DNA of 64,000 nucleotides from NCBI GenBank assembly GCA_964460905.1, contig CAYWRM010000002.1, forward strand, positions 62,001-126,000, read 5' to 3'. Under the pieces are notes generated by a model. That model made no database searches, had not been told where the DNA came from, and saw nothing but the letters and a program-made list of their open reading frames with translations. This DNA comes from GCA-002708315 sp964460905 (GTDB lineage Bacteria; Bacteroidota; Bacteroidia; Bacteroidales; F082). Made by a program: the position numbers and the translations under genes. This document shows, piece by piece, positions 8,343-16,906 of this stretch (the stretch's first letter is position 1; each line of letters opens with the position of its first letter).

Positions 8343-9962
8343 TTAGAAGGGATGATCACAATAATTATAACCCAAACGATTATAAATAAAAAAGTGTTTC
8401 TGTATTCTCCTTAAAAATAATTCCCAATCCTTATTGCTCGACCAGTTTACTTCACTTAAAGCAGCCATTCGCGGTAAAATCATATACTCAACATACTCAG
8501 GAGTTTCCATATATTCAGTCCAAACATTGCCTTGTGCTCCGAGTATGTGAAAAGCTTCTTGTGGACTCAGCGATTTAGGTACAGGCTCATATGAATAAAC
8601 TTTTTCGAGTGATGTAAAACCACCAATAGCGAAAGGTTCATTTTCTATGGGTTTACTTTGGTAATGATCTAAGTAGCAGTGTGATCCCGGAGTCATAATT
8701 GCATCATGACCTTGTTGAGCTGCAGCAATACCACCTTCGCTTCCTCGCCACGACATTACAGTTGCATTTGGAGCAAGCCCACCTTCAAGTATCTCATCCC
8801 AACCAATTATGTTTCGTCCATGGCTATTGAGAAATTTTTCGATCCTTTGAATAAAATAACTTTGTAGTTCGTGCTCATCTTTCAACCCTTCTCGTTTTAT
8901 TGTTGCCTGGCATGTAGGGCATTCTTTCCACCTAGCCTTTGGTGTCTCATCGCCACCAATATGAATATATTCAGATGGAAACAGCTCCATTACTTCCAGT
9001 AATACGTTTTGAAGAAATTCAAAGGTTGAGTCGTTTGTACAGTAAATATCATTAAAAACACCCCATCGGGTTGCAACTTCATAAGGTCCTTTAGTACAAC
9101 CTAAGTAAGGGTATGCTGTAAGTGCTGCCAGCGAATGTCCCGGCATTTCAATTTCAGGAATAATGGTTATCTGTCTTTGGGAAGCATAATCTACTATATC
9201 GCGTATTTCGTCCTGAGTGTAATAGCCTCCATATGGTATACTATCATATTCAAATGGTTTTCTTGCACCATGACCAATGAGGGTTTCATTGCGCCAGGCA
9301 CCAACTTCGGTAAGTTTGGGATATTTCTTAATTTCTATTCGCCAGCCTTGATCTTCGGTTAAATGCCAGTGAAAAGTGTTGAATTTATAAAAGGCCAACA
9401 AGTCGATATACTTTTTGATGAATTCGAGAGGGAACAAGTGACGACCAACATCTAAATGCATCCCACGATATTCAAAACGAGGTCTATCGGTAATTTCCAT
9501 TGTTGGAATAGTTACTTCAATATTGCTGTTTGACTCACGAGCATTTAACAAAAACAACTGAAATAACGATTGCAAACCATAGAATGTTCCCCTGGGAGTG
9601 TTTCCGGTTATTAGAATTTTCTGTTTTTCAAGTTTTAGTTTATAACCTTCTTCACCTAGTTTGGCTATATCATCTTTAATCTTTAAAATAATTTTTATTT
9701 TATTTTTCGAATCTTCTAAAGGTTTTGAAACCAACTTTATACCGATTGTTTTATAAATTAACTCAGAGAAATACTCAGCCTGCTGTTTCAATACTCCATC
9801 ATTTTCATAGGCAATAACAGTATTATTATTTAGCGTAAAAACCGAGGATCCAAATTCGATTTTTAAAGGATTCGGAATAATGTTTGATTCCTGTTTTTTA
9901 GTGCTTTGACTCATTGAAGTAAGAACCAGAAAAATAAATATGTTAGATGCAAATATTTTCAT
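8343..9962 (-). CDS. GH20 beta-N-acetylhexosaminidase
   Basis: 539 residues. A signal peptide (about 1-20) is followed by a GH20b alpha/beta domain (about 27-155) and a GH20 TIM barrel. The barrel shows RGMHLDVGRHLFP, WHLTEDQGWRIE and the catalytic pair D338-E339 in HIGGDETPK. The enzyme releases terminal GlcNAc or GalNAc by substrate-assisted catalysis and acts in the periplasm or on the surface. It lies 7 bp after the CotH-like gene and 38 bp before GH92, so all three are probably one transcript. The pairing of hexosaminidase with alpha-mannosidase fits stepwise removal of N-glycan sugars. Confidence 0.93.
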   Translation of the reverse strand: MKIFASNIFIFLVLTSMSQSTKKQESNIIPNPLKIEFGSSVFTLNNNTVIAYENDGVLKQQAEYFSELIYKTIGIKLVSKPLEDSKNKIKIILKIKDDIAKLGEEGYKLKLEKQKILITGNTPRGTFYGLQSLFQLFLLNARESNSNIEVTIPTMEITDRPRFEYRGMHLDVGRHLFPLEFIKKYIDLLAFYKFNTFHWHLTEDQGWRIEIKKYPKLTEVGAWRNETLIGHGARKPFEYDSIPYGGYYTQDEIRDIVDYASQRQITIIPEIEMPGHSLAALTAYPYLGCTKGPYEVATRWGVFNDIYCTNDSTFEFLQNVLLEVMELFPSEYIHIGGDETPKARWKECPTCQATIKREGLKDEHELQSYFIQRIEKFLNSHGRNIIGWDEILEGGLAPNATVMSWRGSEGGIAAAQQGHDAIMTPGSHCYLDHYQSKPIENEPFAIGGFTSLEKVYSYEPVPKSLSPQEAFHILGAQGNVWTEYMETPEYVEYMILPRMAALSEVNWSSNKDWELFLRRIQKHFFIYNRLGYNYCDHPF

Positions 9963-9969
9963 AATATCA

Positions 9970-12222
9970 TTAGTTTACAATAAGTTTTTGTTTTATCCCT
10001 TTATCAGAAACTACAATATAGATTCCATTTGGATATTCTGAAATATCAATTTGGTCATCATTAATTACATCTGCTACAATTTGTCCGTAGATATTGTAAA
10101 CTTTAAAGTTAAGCGGTGAATTAAGATAAACAATTCCGCCGGTAGCAGGGTTTGGGTAAAGTATTAAAGCTAAGCTTTCATCATATGTAATAATATCTGA
10201 ATATTCGTTACTTATACCTGGTGTTGGATATTCAAAGAAAATCCAATCCAGGCCGCCATCGGGTAGCCTGCCTTCTGAAATGTCTGTTGTTTGTGGTCCG
10301 AAAATATATTCATCAATTGCGCCCATATTGGCATTAAAAAGCCCGATATCTTCACCATCTTTACTTAACTTAAAGCTGGCATGAAATGGACCTTGATCTG
10401 TCTCACCATCAGCCCAAATTATCTGGAAAGCACCAGGATCGATATATGCATCGGGCAATTGCCATTTGCTTGGTTGAGAAAGATTGTCGGTCATATATTT
10501 ATCTCCAAGCCATACTACAACATCTTCTGCATTGTAAACTTCAATCCAATCATCATAGTTACCATGCTCATCTGTATTTGTTGTTGAATTTGAAGCCAGG
10601 AATTCATTAATAAATAGCATTACATCACTTCCTCCTGACTGTGGAACAAACACCGGCTCACATGGCATAATAGTTAGGTTTTCTAAATTATCCAGCACTT
10701 TAACCTGGTAAGTTAGCGATAAGTCTTCAGGAATTTCATCTATTAATCCACCAAAAATATGATCGCCGGCTCCTCCGTCATTATGTAATCCATCATCAAA
10801 CATTTCCCTCTCCATACCAGACTGTCCTTCAATAATATATACTATATTTACTGTTGCAGGCAAATTTGCAACATCGGCATAAGCTCTTACCCAAACTTCC
10901 GAATCGGAACTACGGTGATGTTTAATATATTTAATAACAGGATACATTGTTGTGCTTTCAAGTTGATTCAGGATTGAATTAATTCTGGTTTCAAGGTATG
11001 GGAACAACCCAAAATCAACATGTCCACCCAGAGCTTCATTAAAAGAGTTATAAAAATCAGTCATAGAATAACCATAATCGCGCGGATAATATGAATCGTT
11101 TTGCAGATATGGTGCAATCATATCGCGACGTTGTTCAATGGCAGTTATTAGCGAATCCAGATTTAGGGTCTCCGTGACAAGCTGCTTCATATAATATGTA
11201 TACTGATCACGCAAAAATGAATCATTCATAATACGCTCATAAAGTGGGCGATAGTTGTCGCCATGCTGTTGCCAATCGTAAATATTACGGGAACCCCAAT
11301 CGCGATCAAGCCAGTCTATACCTAAGGTGTTGTCAAGATCATAGGGGATAAATTCAAACTTTTCAGATACTGTGTTGTGATATAGATAGTAATTATTCTG
11401 ATTATAAATATATCCATCCCAATGGCCAAAAAGTATTTCAGATGCTATTACTTTTAGATAATCATAGGTGTTAAAAACTTCATCCAGCTCACATTCAAAA
11501 TTTTGCTGGTTGGTATTATTTAATACATCAATAAAATGAGCAATATCAGTATAATCATCTAATTCTTCGTTAATCTTTAATTCATAAACTCGCCTATCAC
11601 CTTGTTGGAGTTTATAAAAATCAGGGTCATCACCAAGGTAATTTAAGTTCGCCGGCCACAGGCATTTATACTGATTCCCATCGTTGTATGTGAAGCGAGA
11701 TTTGATAAATTCCTCGTCTATATGCTCCACACTAATATAAAGACCATAATAATCATCATTTATATAGACCTGAACATGATTAGCCCTTGGTGCAGGTATT
11801 TCCATCTTTCGCAATATATCCCAGCAAACTTTTGATCGGATAACTGAAGGGTCGTTATGTTCGCCATTTAAATTAAGTTTCTCAACACCATAATATTTAC
11901 CCCCTGAAGTGAAAGTGTTAAAGGAAACTTTGAAGGATTTTTTTTCTGAATATCTGGAAGTGTTTCCCCTCAATCTGAATCCAACAGGTTCGATTGTGTC
12001 GAGTATTTCTCCGTTGTTAAAAATAAATCTAGCACTAAATTCAATATCACTTTGCAGGTTTTCATTTTGATAAAGCCAATCCAAAGTATCGGGATTAATA
12101 GTTATGTCGATGCGAGGAACAACTTCATCATTATAAAGGGGTCCGGGATCGGGGAATATTGGTTGACTGATAATTGTATTAACGGCAATCAACAATATTA
12201 CTAGAGTAAAAAACTTATTCAT
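9970..12222 (-). CDS. CotH-kinase family protein with lamin-tail and T9SS sorting domains
   Basis: 750 residues. A signal peptide (1-19) is followed by a CotH-type protein-kinase-like domain (about 35-400) with RLRGNTSRYSEKKSFKVSF, GVEKLNLNGEHNDPS, the adenine-pocket region and IPYDLDNTLG (metal-binding D). A lamin-tail-like beta domain covers about 540-640 (INEFLASNSTT...DWIEVYN). The end (YPNPATGG, YNIYGQIV, YPNGIYIVV) is a T9SS sorting domain. Spore-coat CotH phosphorylates a coat protein; the target of secreted bacterial versions is unknown. It is first in the operon with GH20 and GH92. A near-consensus -7 box (TATCTTTA, 12244-12251) lies just upstream. Confidence 0.87.
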   Translation of the reverse strand: MNKFFTLVILLIAVNTIISQPIFPDPGPLYNDEVVPRIDITINPDTLDWLYQNENLQSDIEFSARFIFNNGEILDTIEPVGFRLRGNTSRYSEKKSFKVSFNTFTSGGKYYGVEKLNLNGEHNDPSVIRSKVCWDILRKMEIPAPRANHVQVYINDDYYGLYISVEHIDEEFIKSRFTYNDGNQYKCLWPANLNYLGDDPDFYKLQQGDRRVYELKINEELDDYTDIAHFIDVLNNTNQQNFECELDEVFNTYDYLKVIASEILFGHWDGYIYNQNNYYLYHNTVSEKFEFIPYDLDNTLGIDWLDRDWGSRNIYDWQQHGDNYRPLYERIMNDSFLRDQYTYYMKQLVTETLNLDSLITAIEQRRDMIAPYLQNDSYYPRDYGYSMTDFYNSFNEALGGHVDFGLFPYLETRINSILNQLESTTMYPVIKYIKHHRSSDSEVWVRAYADVANLPATVNIVYIIEGQSGMEREMFDDGLHNDGGAGDHIFGGLIDEIPEDLSLTYQVKVLDNLENLTIMPCEPVFVPQSGGSDVMLFINEFLASNSTTNTDEHGNYDDWIEVYNAEDVVVWLGDKYMTDNLSQPSKWQLPDAYIDPGAFQIIWADGETDQGPFHASFKLSKDGEDIGLFNANMGAIDEYIFGPQTTDISEGRLPDGGLDWIFFEYPTPGISNEYSDIITYDESLALILYPNPATGGIVYLNSPLNFKVYNIYGQIVADVINDDQIDISEYPNGIYIVVSDKGIKQKLIVN

Positions 12223-12264
12223 GGTTTTGGTATTTTAAAGTGGTAAAGATAATGGTAAATAGCT

Positions 12265-12900
12265 TTACTCAATTGCATTAAATTCAAACCAAATCTTACC
12301 ATGATCAATGGTAATTGTTTGAGGAAAACCATTTTTATAACCCGTTAAATTAATTATTGATTTTGGGCTAAGTGGCCAGTGTTGTCTTTGTATTTCGGTA
12401 ATATTATTTGAAGAGTTGAAAAAGTAAATTAGCCTTTTGTGTTTGGCAAGCAATTTTGTATTGTCTGAATAATCAACCTTAACAGTATATTTGCTTGTAT
12501 CAGGAGTAAACAAAAGCAAATTAAAATCTGCTATTATCATTTTAATAAGTAGCTTTTTATTCATTGGTTCCATAACATAATGTACTTTGGCAGGAATCTG
12601 TTGATTAAAAGGAAATTCAATGTCAAAATATTTAATACCTAACTCCGACATCGAAACAACTCTTATTGAACTGTCTGTTTTTTTAATTAGTGTGAGACCG
12701 GTAATAATATTATCATAAATATCAATGGTAGTTTTAAAGAGGGCTTTTTCAAAACCAGCAGAAAAAATGTATGGTTCTATAATTGTGTTCTTTTCAAATT
12801 CGGTTATTGGTTTATAGCCTTTTATTGAACATGAGGAAATTACTAATATCATTGAAATAAGAACAGCATTTACTTTGCAAAACTTTAATGGTATTGTCAT
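12265..12900 (-). CDS. Lipoprotein of the LolA operon (DUF3261-like, tentative)
   Basis: From the ATG at 12900 the product has 211 residues. A good lipoprotein signal is visible: Lys6 and Lys9, a hydrophobic run and lipobox VISSC with Cys24. The rest is a beta-rich outer-membrane-type domain (GLTLIKKTDSSIRVVSMSEL, SIINLTGYKNGF) of the size and position of DUF3261-type lipoproteins found with LolA; this match is tentative. The frame is open further upstream to a GTG at 13071 that overlaps the LolA stop, but those 57 extra residues are mostly encoded by an inserted small repeat (12893-13002). The ATG at 12900 lies in that repeat's terminal inverted repeat. Confidence 0.6.
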   Translation of the reverse strand: MTIPLKFCKVNAVLISMILVISSCSIKGYKPITEFEKNTIIEPYIFSAGFEKALFKTTIDIYDNIITGLTLIKKTDSSIRVVSMSELGIKYFDIEFPFNQQIPAKVHYVMEPMNKKLLIKMIIADFNLLLFTPDTSKYTVKVDYSDNTKLLAKHKRLIYFFNSSNNITEIQRQHWPLSPKSIINLTGYKNGFPQTITIDHGKIWFEFNAIE

Positions 12901-13011
12901 TCTTGAGCGCAGCGAAGAATCTCTACCCCAGTTTATTAATATTAGATTGAGATTTCTGACTGCCGTACAGGCAGGCTTCACTTTGTTCAGAATGACAACT
13001 GTTTTAATGGT
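12884..13011. repeat. Small inverted-repeat element (MITE/REP-like) with 9-bp target-site duplication
   Basis: A 110-bp element (12893-13002) is bounded by the direct repeat TTTAATGGT (12884-12892 and 13003-13011). Its ends are inverted: TTGTCATTCTTGAG on the left, and the complement of CAGAATGACAA on the right reads TTGTCATTCTG. It contains GAGCGCAGCGAAGAATCT, a wording I recognise as a widespread dispersed repeat of Bacteroidetes genomes. Such elements have no genes and are presumably mobilised in trans. Here it sits at the junction of lolA and the downstream lipoprotein gene and is open in the lipoprotein frame. Confidence 0.75.
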
Positions 13012-13067
13012 TGGCAATATTTGCAAAACTAATCCTGCTATGAATAAATTTTTAATATTATAACCTC

Positions 13068-13715
13068 TCACTCTGTATCAATTAAAAACATCTTATCCGA
13101 CAATTCAGAATTTATCTTTTTATCTTTAAAAGTAATCAATGTAAAATCATCGCCGGGTTCACTAAAAACAACTTTCGCTACTTGAATATTTTGCTTATGG
13201 AAATATATTTCTATTTTCTCGAGCATTGAGCTTACATTTTCATTGGTTGGTTTCAATCTTGCCAGATAATATTCATCATTCTCGAAAAAATCAGCATTAA
13301 AATCAGGGTTGTCGATAAAATCGCCACGTATAGCTGTAACAATCATACTATTTATTTCACGAAAAAGCGGATTAGAATCGATGCTAAACTTATTCACCTT
13401 ATTGTTATTTATAATAGTAAATATTCCATTATGAATAATGATTGTGTAATCAATGGGAATAGTGTACTTCCACTTAACACTATTTTCTTTTTTAAAAAGA
13501 AATTCTCCTTCACTAACCAGAACTTCATTTAACATCCACAAATGCTTTTCCTGTATAAAGTTGCTACTAATAGAATTAGTATTGGATGCATGTGTTGTCA
13601 GTTTTGATTTTAGCGCATCTATATCTTTAACGGGAGTAAAATCATTATCCTGTGCAGTTGATGTTGATGCCCAAATAATTAATGATAATATGACTATCAG
13701 CGTGTTACTCTTCAT
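13068..13715 (-). CDS. lolA: Outer membrane lipoprotein carrier protein LolA
   Basis: 215 residues with a cleavable signal peptide (about 1-21, ending STAQ). The body has the LolA pattern: SNFIQEKHLWMLNEVLVSEGEFLFKKENSVKWKY, an N-terminal helix plus beta strands of the half-barrel. Periplasmic LolA accepts lipoproteins from LolCDE and carries them to the outer membrane. Variants next to a small lipoprotein and a lipid-related enzyme in aryl-polyene/flexirubin-like clusters may serve a special cargo; no such biosynthesis genes are visible here. Its start overlaps the deacetylase gene by 11 bp and its stop overlaps a downstream GTG, so translation is probably coupled. Confidence 0.82.
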   Translation of the reverse strand: MKSNTLIVILSLIIWASTSTAQDNDFTPVKDIDALKSKLTTHASNTNSISSNFIQEKHLWMLNEVLVSEGEFLFKKENSVKWKYTIPIDYTIIIHNGIFTIINNNKVNKFSIDSNPLFREINSMIVTAIRGDFIDNPDFNADFFENDEYYLARLKPTNENVSSMLEKIEIYFHKQNIQVAKVVFSEPGDDFTLITFKDKKINSELSDKMFLIDTE

Positions 13716-14472
13716 AAGCAGGTATATTTAACAAACTTGTCAAACTTACAATTTTATAATCATTTTTTTGAAGCCATAATAAGTAGTCTTCAATAATAGT
13801 AATTATCTGAGCATTTGTATCATGAAAAAGCACAATGTCTCCGGGCATGGTGTTGGATAATAATTTATTAAGGACCTTCTGGCTATTTTTTACAGTATCA
13901 AAAGACCTCAAACTCCACCCTATCGAAATCAATTTCGACTTACTTATTGCTTTGCGCAGCATAGGATTTGTTACTCCATAAGGAGGGCGAAATAATAATG
14001 GTGTTTTACCGGTTATTGATGAAATCATTTCGTTTGTACGTGAAATTTCTTTTTGCATTTTCCTTGTTGATAGCAAATCAAAAAATTTAGAATGACCATA
14101 TGAATGATTGCCAATAATATGACCGTTGGTAGTTATTTTGGAAACAATATCGGGGTTGTTTTCTGCATTCTTTCCAGTGCAAAAAAATGTAGCAGTAATA
14201 TTATGTTTGTTAAGTAATTCTAAAAGTAATGGAGTAATAACAGGATGCGGACCATCATCAAATGTTAGGGCAATTTCCTTTTTGCCAGTCGTTGCATTGC
14301 AATGTGAATGAAAGAAATAATTGAGCTTTATATTAGCAGAGCCAAAAATATTAATAATCAAATATAGAATAGATATTGGTATTATATAATATAGTGATGC
14401 TACATTAAAATACCATCCTGCAATTACCAGGGCCACTACTATTATTGTTATTATATTTACCTTTTTGCTCAT
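13705..14472 (-). CDS. Polysaccharide deacetylase (NodB-type, CE4)
   Basis: 255 residues. Two N-terminal membrane helices (about 5-45) anchor a NodB domain. Visible motifs are LTFDDGPHP (D72, D73), GNHSYGH with the metal-binding H123 and H127, RPPYG near 162 and LFHDTN near 220. Such enzymes remove N- or O-acetyl groups from peptidoglycan, chitin-like or exopolysaccharide chains using a divalent metal. With the membrane anchor it probably acts in the periplasm. It is followed by LolA with an 11-bp overlap and preceded by a DUF998 protein 30 bp upstream. The substrate is unknown. Confidence 0.87.
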   Translation of the reverse strand: MSKKVNIITIIVVALVIAGWYFNVASLYYIIPISILYLIINIFGSANIKLNYFFHSHCNATTGKKEIALTFDDGPHPVITPLLLELLNKHNITATFFCTGKNAENNPDIVSKITTNGHIIGNHSYGHSKFFDLLSTRKMQKEISRTNEMISSITGKTPLLFRPPYGVTNPMLRKAISKSKLISIGWSLRSFDTVKNSQKVLNKLLSNTMPGDIVLFHDTNAQIITIIEDYLLWLQKNDYKIVSLTSLLNIPAYEE

Positions 14473-14502
14473 GAAGTTTATAGTTCTATTAAGGTTTCTT
14501 TG

Positions 14503-15108
14503 TTAGTGGCTGGGGACTCTATCCGTTTTTTTATAATTCTTTTCTAATCCAATAAAGATACTGCTCAAATATATAAACCAAACTGTCCAGCCGATATGAA
14601 AAAAACGCTGTTTTAATCCAAAATAATCAGTCAATACATTTGGAATGAAAACTATAAATCCAAGTAACAAAATTAAAAGAGTTAAAAGTGAAATAAGTTT
14701 AATATTTGAAATTATTTCAGACTTCCACAAAATCAAGCTTAAAAGTGGTGATAAAAATAATAGTATTGAAGGCATTCCCAGTAATCCATGTAACCTGAGT
14801 GGATATGGAAAGATGGCTGCACCAAATATTGAGAAAGAAAAAGTTAAGAGTAATAATACTGGAATAGTATTAAGGCCTATTTGCCTACAAGTTCTAAAGA
14901 GCCCAATAATGAACAGTATGCTAAAAAACGAAGTCAGGACTAACCCAAATGTAAATATGTGTTGAGTTTCTGTTCCTATTTCTCCCAATTCACTTACCAT
15001 TCTTGAGGAGTGATTATAATCTGTCAAAATAAATCCACAAATAAGAGTTGTAGTCCAGAATATTACTGGAACTAGAAAACCTGATTTTATTAGCCAACTA
15101 TTTTTCAT
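14503..15108 (-). CDS. DUF998-family integral membrane protein
   Basis: 201 residues with about six hydrophobic helices (near 8-28, 50-70, 78-97, 105-125, 133-155, 170-190). The opening FWTTTLICGFILTDYNHSSRMVSELG with a following polar turn matches the DUF998 layout, where S-x-L-G follows the first helix. No catalytic role is known for the family. It is first in the minus-strand run DUF998, deacetylase, LolA, lipoprotein, with 30 bp to the next gene, which suggests an envelope-related job. Confidence 0.75.
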   Translation of the reverse strand: MKNSWLIKSGFLVPVIFWTTTLICGFILTDYNHSSRMVSELGEIGTETQHIFTFGLVLTSFFSILFIIGLFRTCRQIGLNTIPVLLLLTFSFSIFGAAIFPYPLRLHGLLGMPSILLFLSPLLSLILWKSEIISNIKLISLLTLLILLLGFIVFIPNVLTDYFGLKQRFFHIGWTVWFIYLSSIFIGLEKNYKKTDRVPSH

Positions 15109-15201
15109 AAACAGGTATTATACAATATTGCTATTAACATCTTGCATCTACTATATTTTAACTCTGTATGTATCATTAGTATACATTTTTAAAGCACGTA
15201 T

Positions 15202-16176
15202 TTATTTTCTTTTTGGTTTTCTAGATGATTTATTTGAATTCTTGGTTGCTGTTTTATTCGTATGTTTTGTCGATTGTTTAGCTTTTGATTTATTTGAAGG
15301 CACAGAAGTCTTATTGTTCTTCACATTACTTTTTGTACCTCTCTTTTCTGATTCTGTTTTCCAATTGTTCTGAACTTTCTTACCTGTCGATTCTTTAGCA
15401 TTTATGGCTTTAGGATTATTGACTTTTTTCGTTCCTTTCTTTTTATTTAAATCCTGTTTACTCTTCGAACTTTCCTGTCTTTTCACATATGACTTATCAG
15501 GATTTTTTGAGCCAAAATCGTTCTTTCTTGATTTATTTTGAAGTTCCACCGAAGTATTACTTTTCCTAACTGTAGTTCTGTTGTACGAATTATTTACATT
15601 AACGTGTACGTTAACATTTGTACGATATGTTGGTGTTGGATAAGGTCTCCAAGGGCGAAAGTATGGAGGATAATAGCCATAATGGTATGGTGAATACCAT
15701 GGATTGTACAATGGCCCCCAAAACCAGACTACAACTACTGGTGGATGAACATAAACAGGCGTAACAATGTAATCTTGTCCATACATATAAACATCGCCAA
15801 CTACCTGAACTTGTGTTTCTCCTTCATCGTCTTTCTCAACAGAAATAACAGCTACATCCTGGTATTTATCTTTTTCAATTACAGCTTGAATGGTTACCAA
15901 ATGAGTCTCGTCTTTCGATGTCTCAATAACTCTTAAATAGTCAACTTCACCGTCTTCATTTAGATCTAAGTTAGAAATCTGAGTATCTGGGTCATTAAGT
16001 TTCTTTTCGAAATCTTCAAGATTTTCTGCTTCTCCAAATACAGATGCCACTGCTTCTAAATCCAAATTCTCACTAATACTACTATCTGTTGCTTCAATAG
16101 TGGTAACATCTTGTGTATTCACGTTAGCAATAGCTGTCAGGAATACAAACATTAATAGTCCAATTCTTGTTTTCAT
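15202..16176 (-). CDS. Secreted protein with acidic EF-hand-like N-terminal half and basic Lys/Asn-rich tail
   Basis: 324 residues from the ATG at 16176, chosen because AAAGGA stands 8 bases upstream and a -7 box (16219-16226) lies too close for the longer frame to 16221. After a signal peptide (MKTRIGLLMFVFLTAIANVNTQ) comes an acidic domain with an EF-hand-like loop (DLNEDGEVDYL). A Tyr/Pro/Trp-rich segment (PLYNPWYSPYHYGYYPPYF) follows. The last 130 residues are a low-complexity basic tail rich in Lys, Ser, Asn and Thr. No enzyme signature is present. The charge split suggests a periplasmic or surface structural or polymer-binding protein; this is inference. Confidence 0.7.
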   Translation of the reverse strand: MKTRIGLLMFVFLTAIANVNTQDVTTIEATDSSISENLDLEAVASVFGEAENLEDFEKKLNDPDTQISNLDLNEDGEVDYLRVIETSKDETHLVTIQAVIEKDKYQDVAVISVEKDDEGETQVQVVGDVYMYGQDYIVTPVYVHPPVVVVWFWGPLYNPWYSPYHYGYYPPYFRPWRPYPTPTYRTNVNVHVNVNNSYNRTTVRKSNTSVELQNKSRKNDFGSKNPDKSYVKRQESSKSKQDLNKKKGTKKVNNPKAINAKESTGKKVQNNWKTESEKRGTKSNVKNNKTSVPSNKSKAKQSTKHTNKTATKNSNKSSRKPKRK

Positions 16177-16218
16177 TTTAATTATCCTTTCTTGATTTTG
16201 AGTTTGAAAATTTATTTT

Positions 16219-16226
16219 CAAATTTA
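16219..16226 (-). promoter_or_regulatory. Predicted -7 promoter box (TAAATTTG)
   Basis: On the minus strand TAAATTTG matches the Bacteroidetes -7 consensus TAnnTTTG. Transcription would begin near 16213, about 37 bases before the ATG at 16176 and its AAAGGA site. It supports the shorter start of the acidic/basic secreted protein. Confidence 0.5.
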
Positions 16227-16310
16227 CTATTTCTTTTCTAACCGATATCAGTGCCTTGTTTATGTCGGATAAGCCTTGGTTATAGCCTGGATTTTTTTTG
16301 CTTCTATTTT

Positions 16311-16505
16311 CTAGCTTAATAATATTTTCCTCACTTTAAAAGATGGTCGTTCAATAAATAAATATAAAACAAAACCCCCAATCATTGCCATCAATATACA
16401 AATCCAAAATGTCCATTGACTAATAATAACGAGTATTATCGCTACTGCTCTTAAATGGTCTAATCCATGAAGTCTGTCAGATTTGTAATTAAATAATTTT
16501 ATCAT
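16311..16505 (-). pseudogene. Internal-deletion relic of an acyltransferase_3 gene
   Basis: The 64-codon frame reads like the two ends of an acyltransferase family 3 protein joined together. Residues 1-29 (KLFNYKSDRLHGLDHLRAVAI, then ILVIIS) match the family's N-terminus and first membrane helix. Residues 30-64 (WICILMAMIGGFVLYLFIERPSF, then KVRK) match the last helix and the typical I-E-R/K-P-F-x-K-x-R end. About 300 residues would be missing, including the first-helix His and the rest of the active site. It could be translated, but an enzyme is excluded. Confidence 0.6.
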
Positions 16506-16906
16506 TCAGTATTTTGTTATTTGTGCGTGGCTGTACTTGTTATTTGCTGTTCATTAAGTTAAAAGTTTCAGATTTTTATATTGTAACAAAACATGAGTTG
16601 GGGTTAAGCTTTTGAGTAACTGGTAAAATAAATAACTCTAGAACAAATATATTCAAAAAAATCATTTTTAAATACAATTTGTATAATACATAAAATCAGA
16701 TATATATGCATTTGTAAACGTATTTAAACGTATATTAACGTAAGTAAATGCTTATTATACGACTTAGGAAAAAGTGTCGCTGTATGTTTGCATCATATTT
16801 CGTTCATACAATTATTGACACCGGCTACAAGCAATAAATTTAAAGTAGCACAACGCACGAATAAATTATTAATTAACATATTTTTTAACTAATTAAATTT
16901 ACTATT
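16506..16906. other. Intergenic region upstream of ssb
   Basis: About 400 bp, very AT-rich, between the acyltransferase relic and ssb. Short repeats of the type CGTATTTAAACGTATATTAACGTAAG occur at 16718-16744 (three CGTA words at a spacing of about 11). One -7-like box is found at 16793-16800. I see no open frame, tRNA or clear terminator. The CGTA repeats could be a regulator site for ssb, but nothing else supports this. Confidence 0.4.
16793..16800 (+). promoter_or_regulatory. Predicted -7 promoter box for ssb (TATGTTTG)
   Basis: TATGTTTG fits TAnnTTTG. Transcription would start near 16806 and leave a 5' leader of about 100 bases before ssb. No good -33 TTG lies at the expected spacing, so the call rests on the -7 box alone. 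Confidence 0.4.

Noticed and set aside
12875..13063. 62-codon plus-strand frame over the small repeat
   Set aside because: The frame comes from the inserted repeat itself, antisense to lolA-operon genes.
12901..13071. Extended N-terminus of the LolA-operon lipoprotein from the GTG at 13071
   Set aside because: The extra 57 residues are largely encoded by the small inserted repeat and would bury a good lipoprotein signal. The GTGA overlap with lolA keeps this possibility open but less likely.
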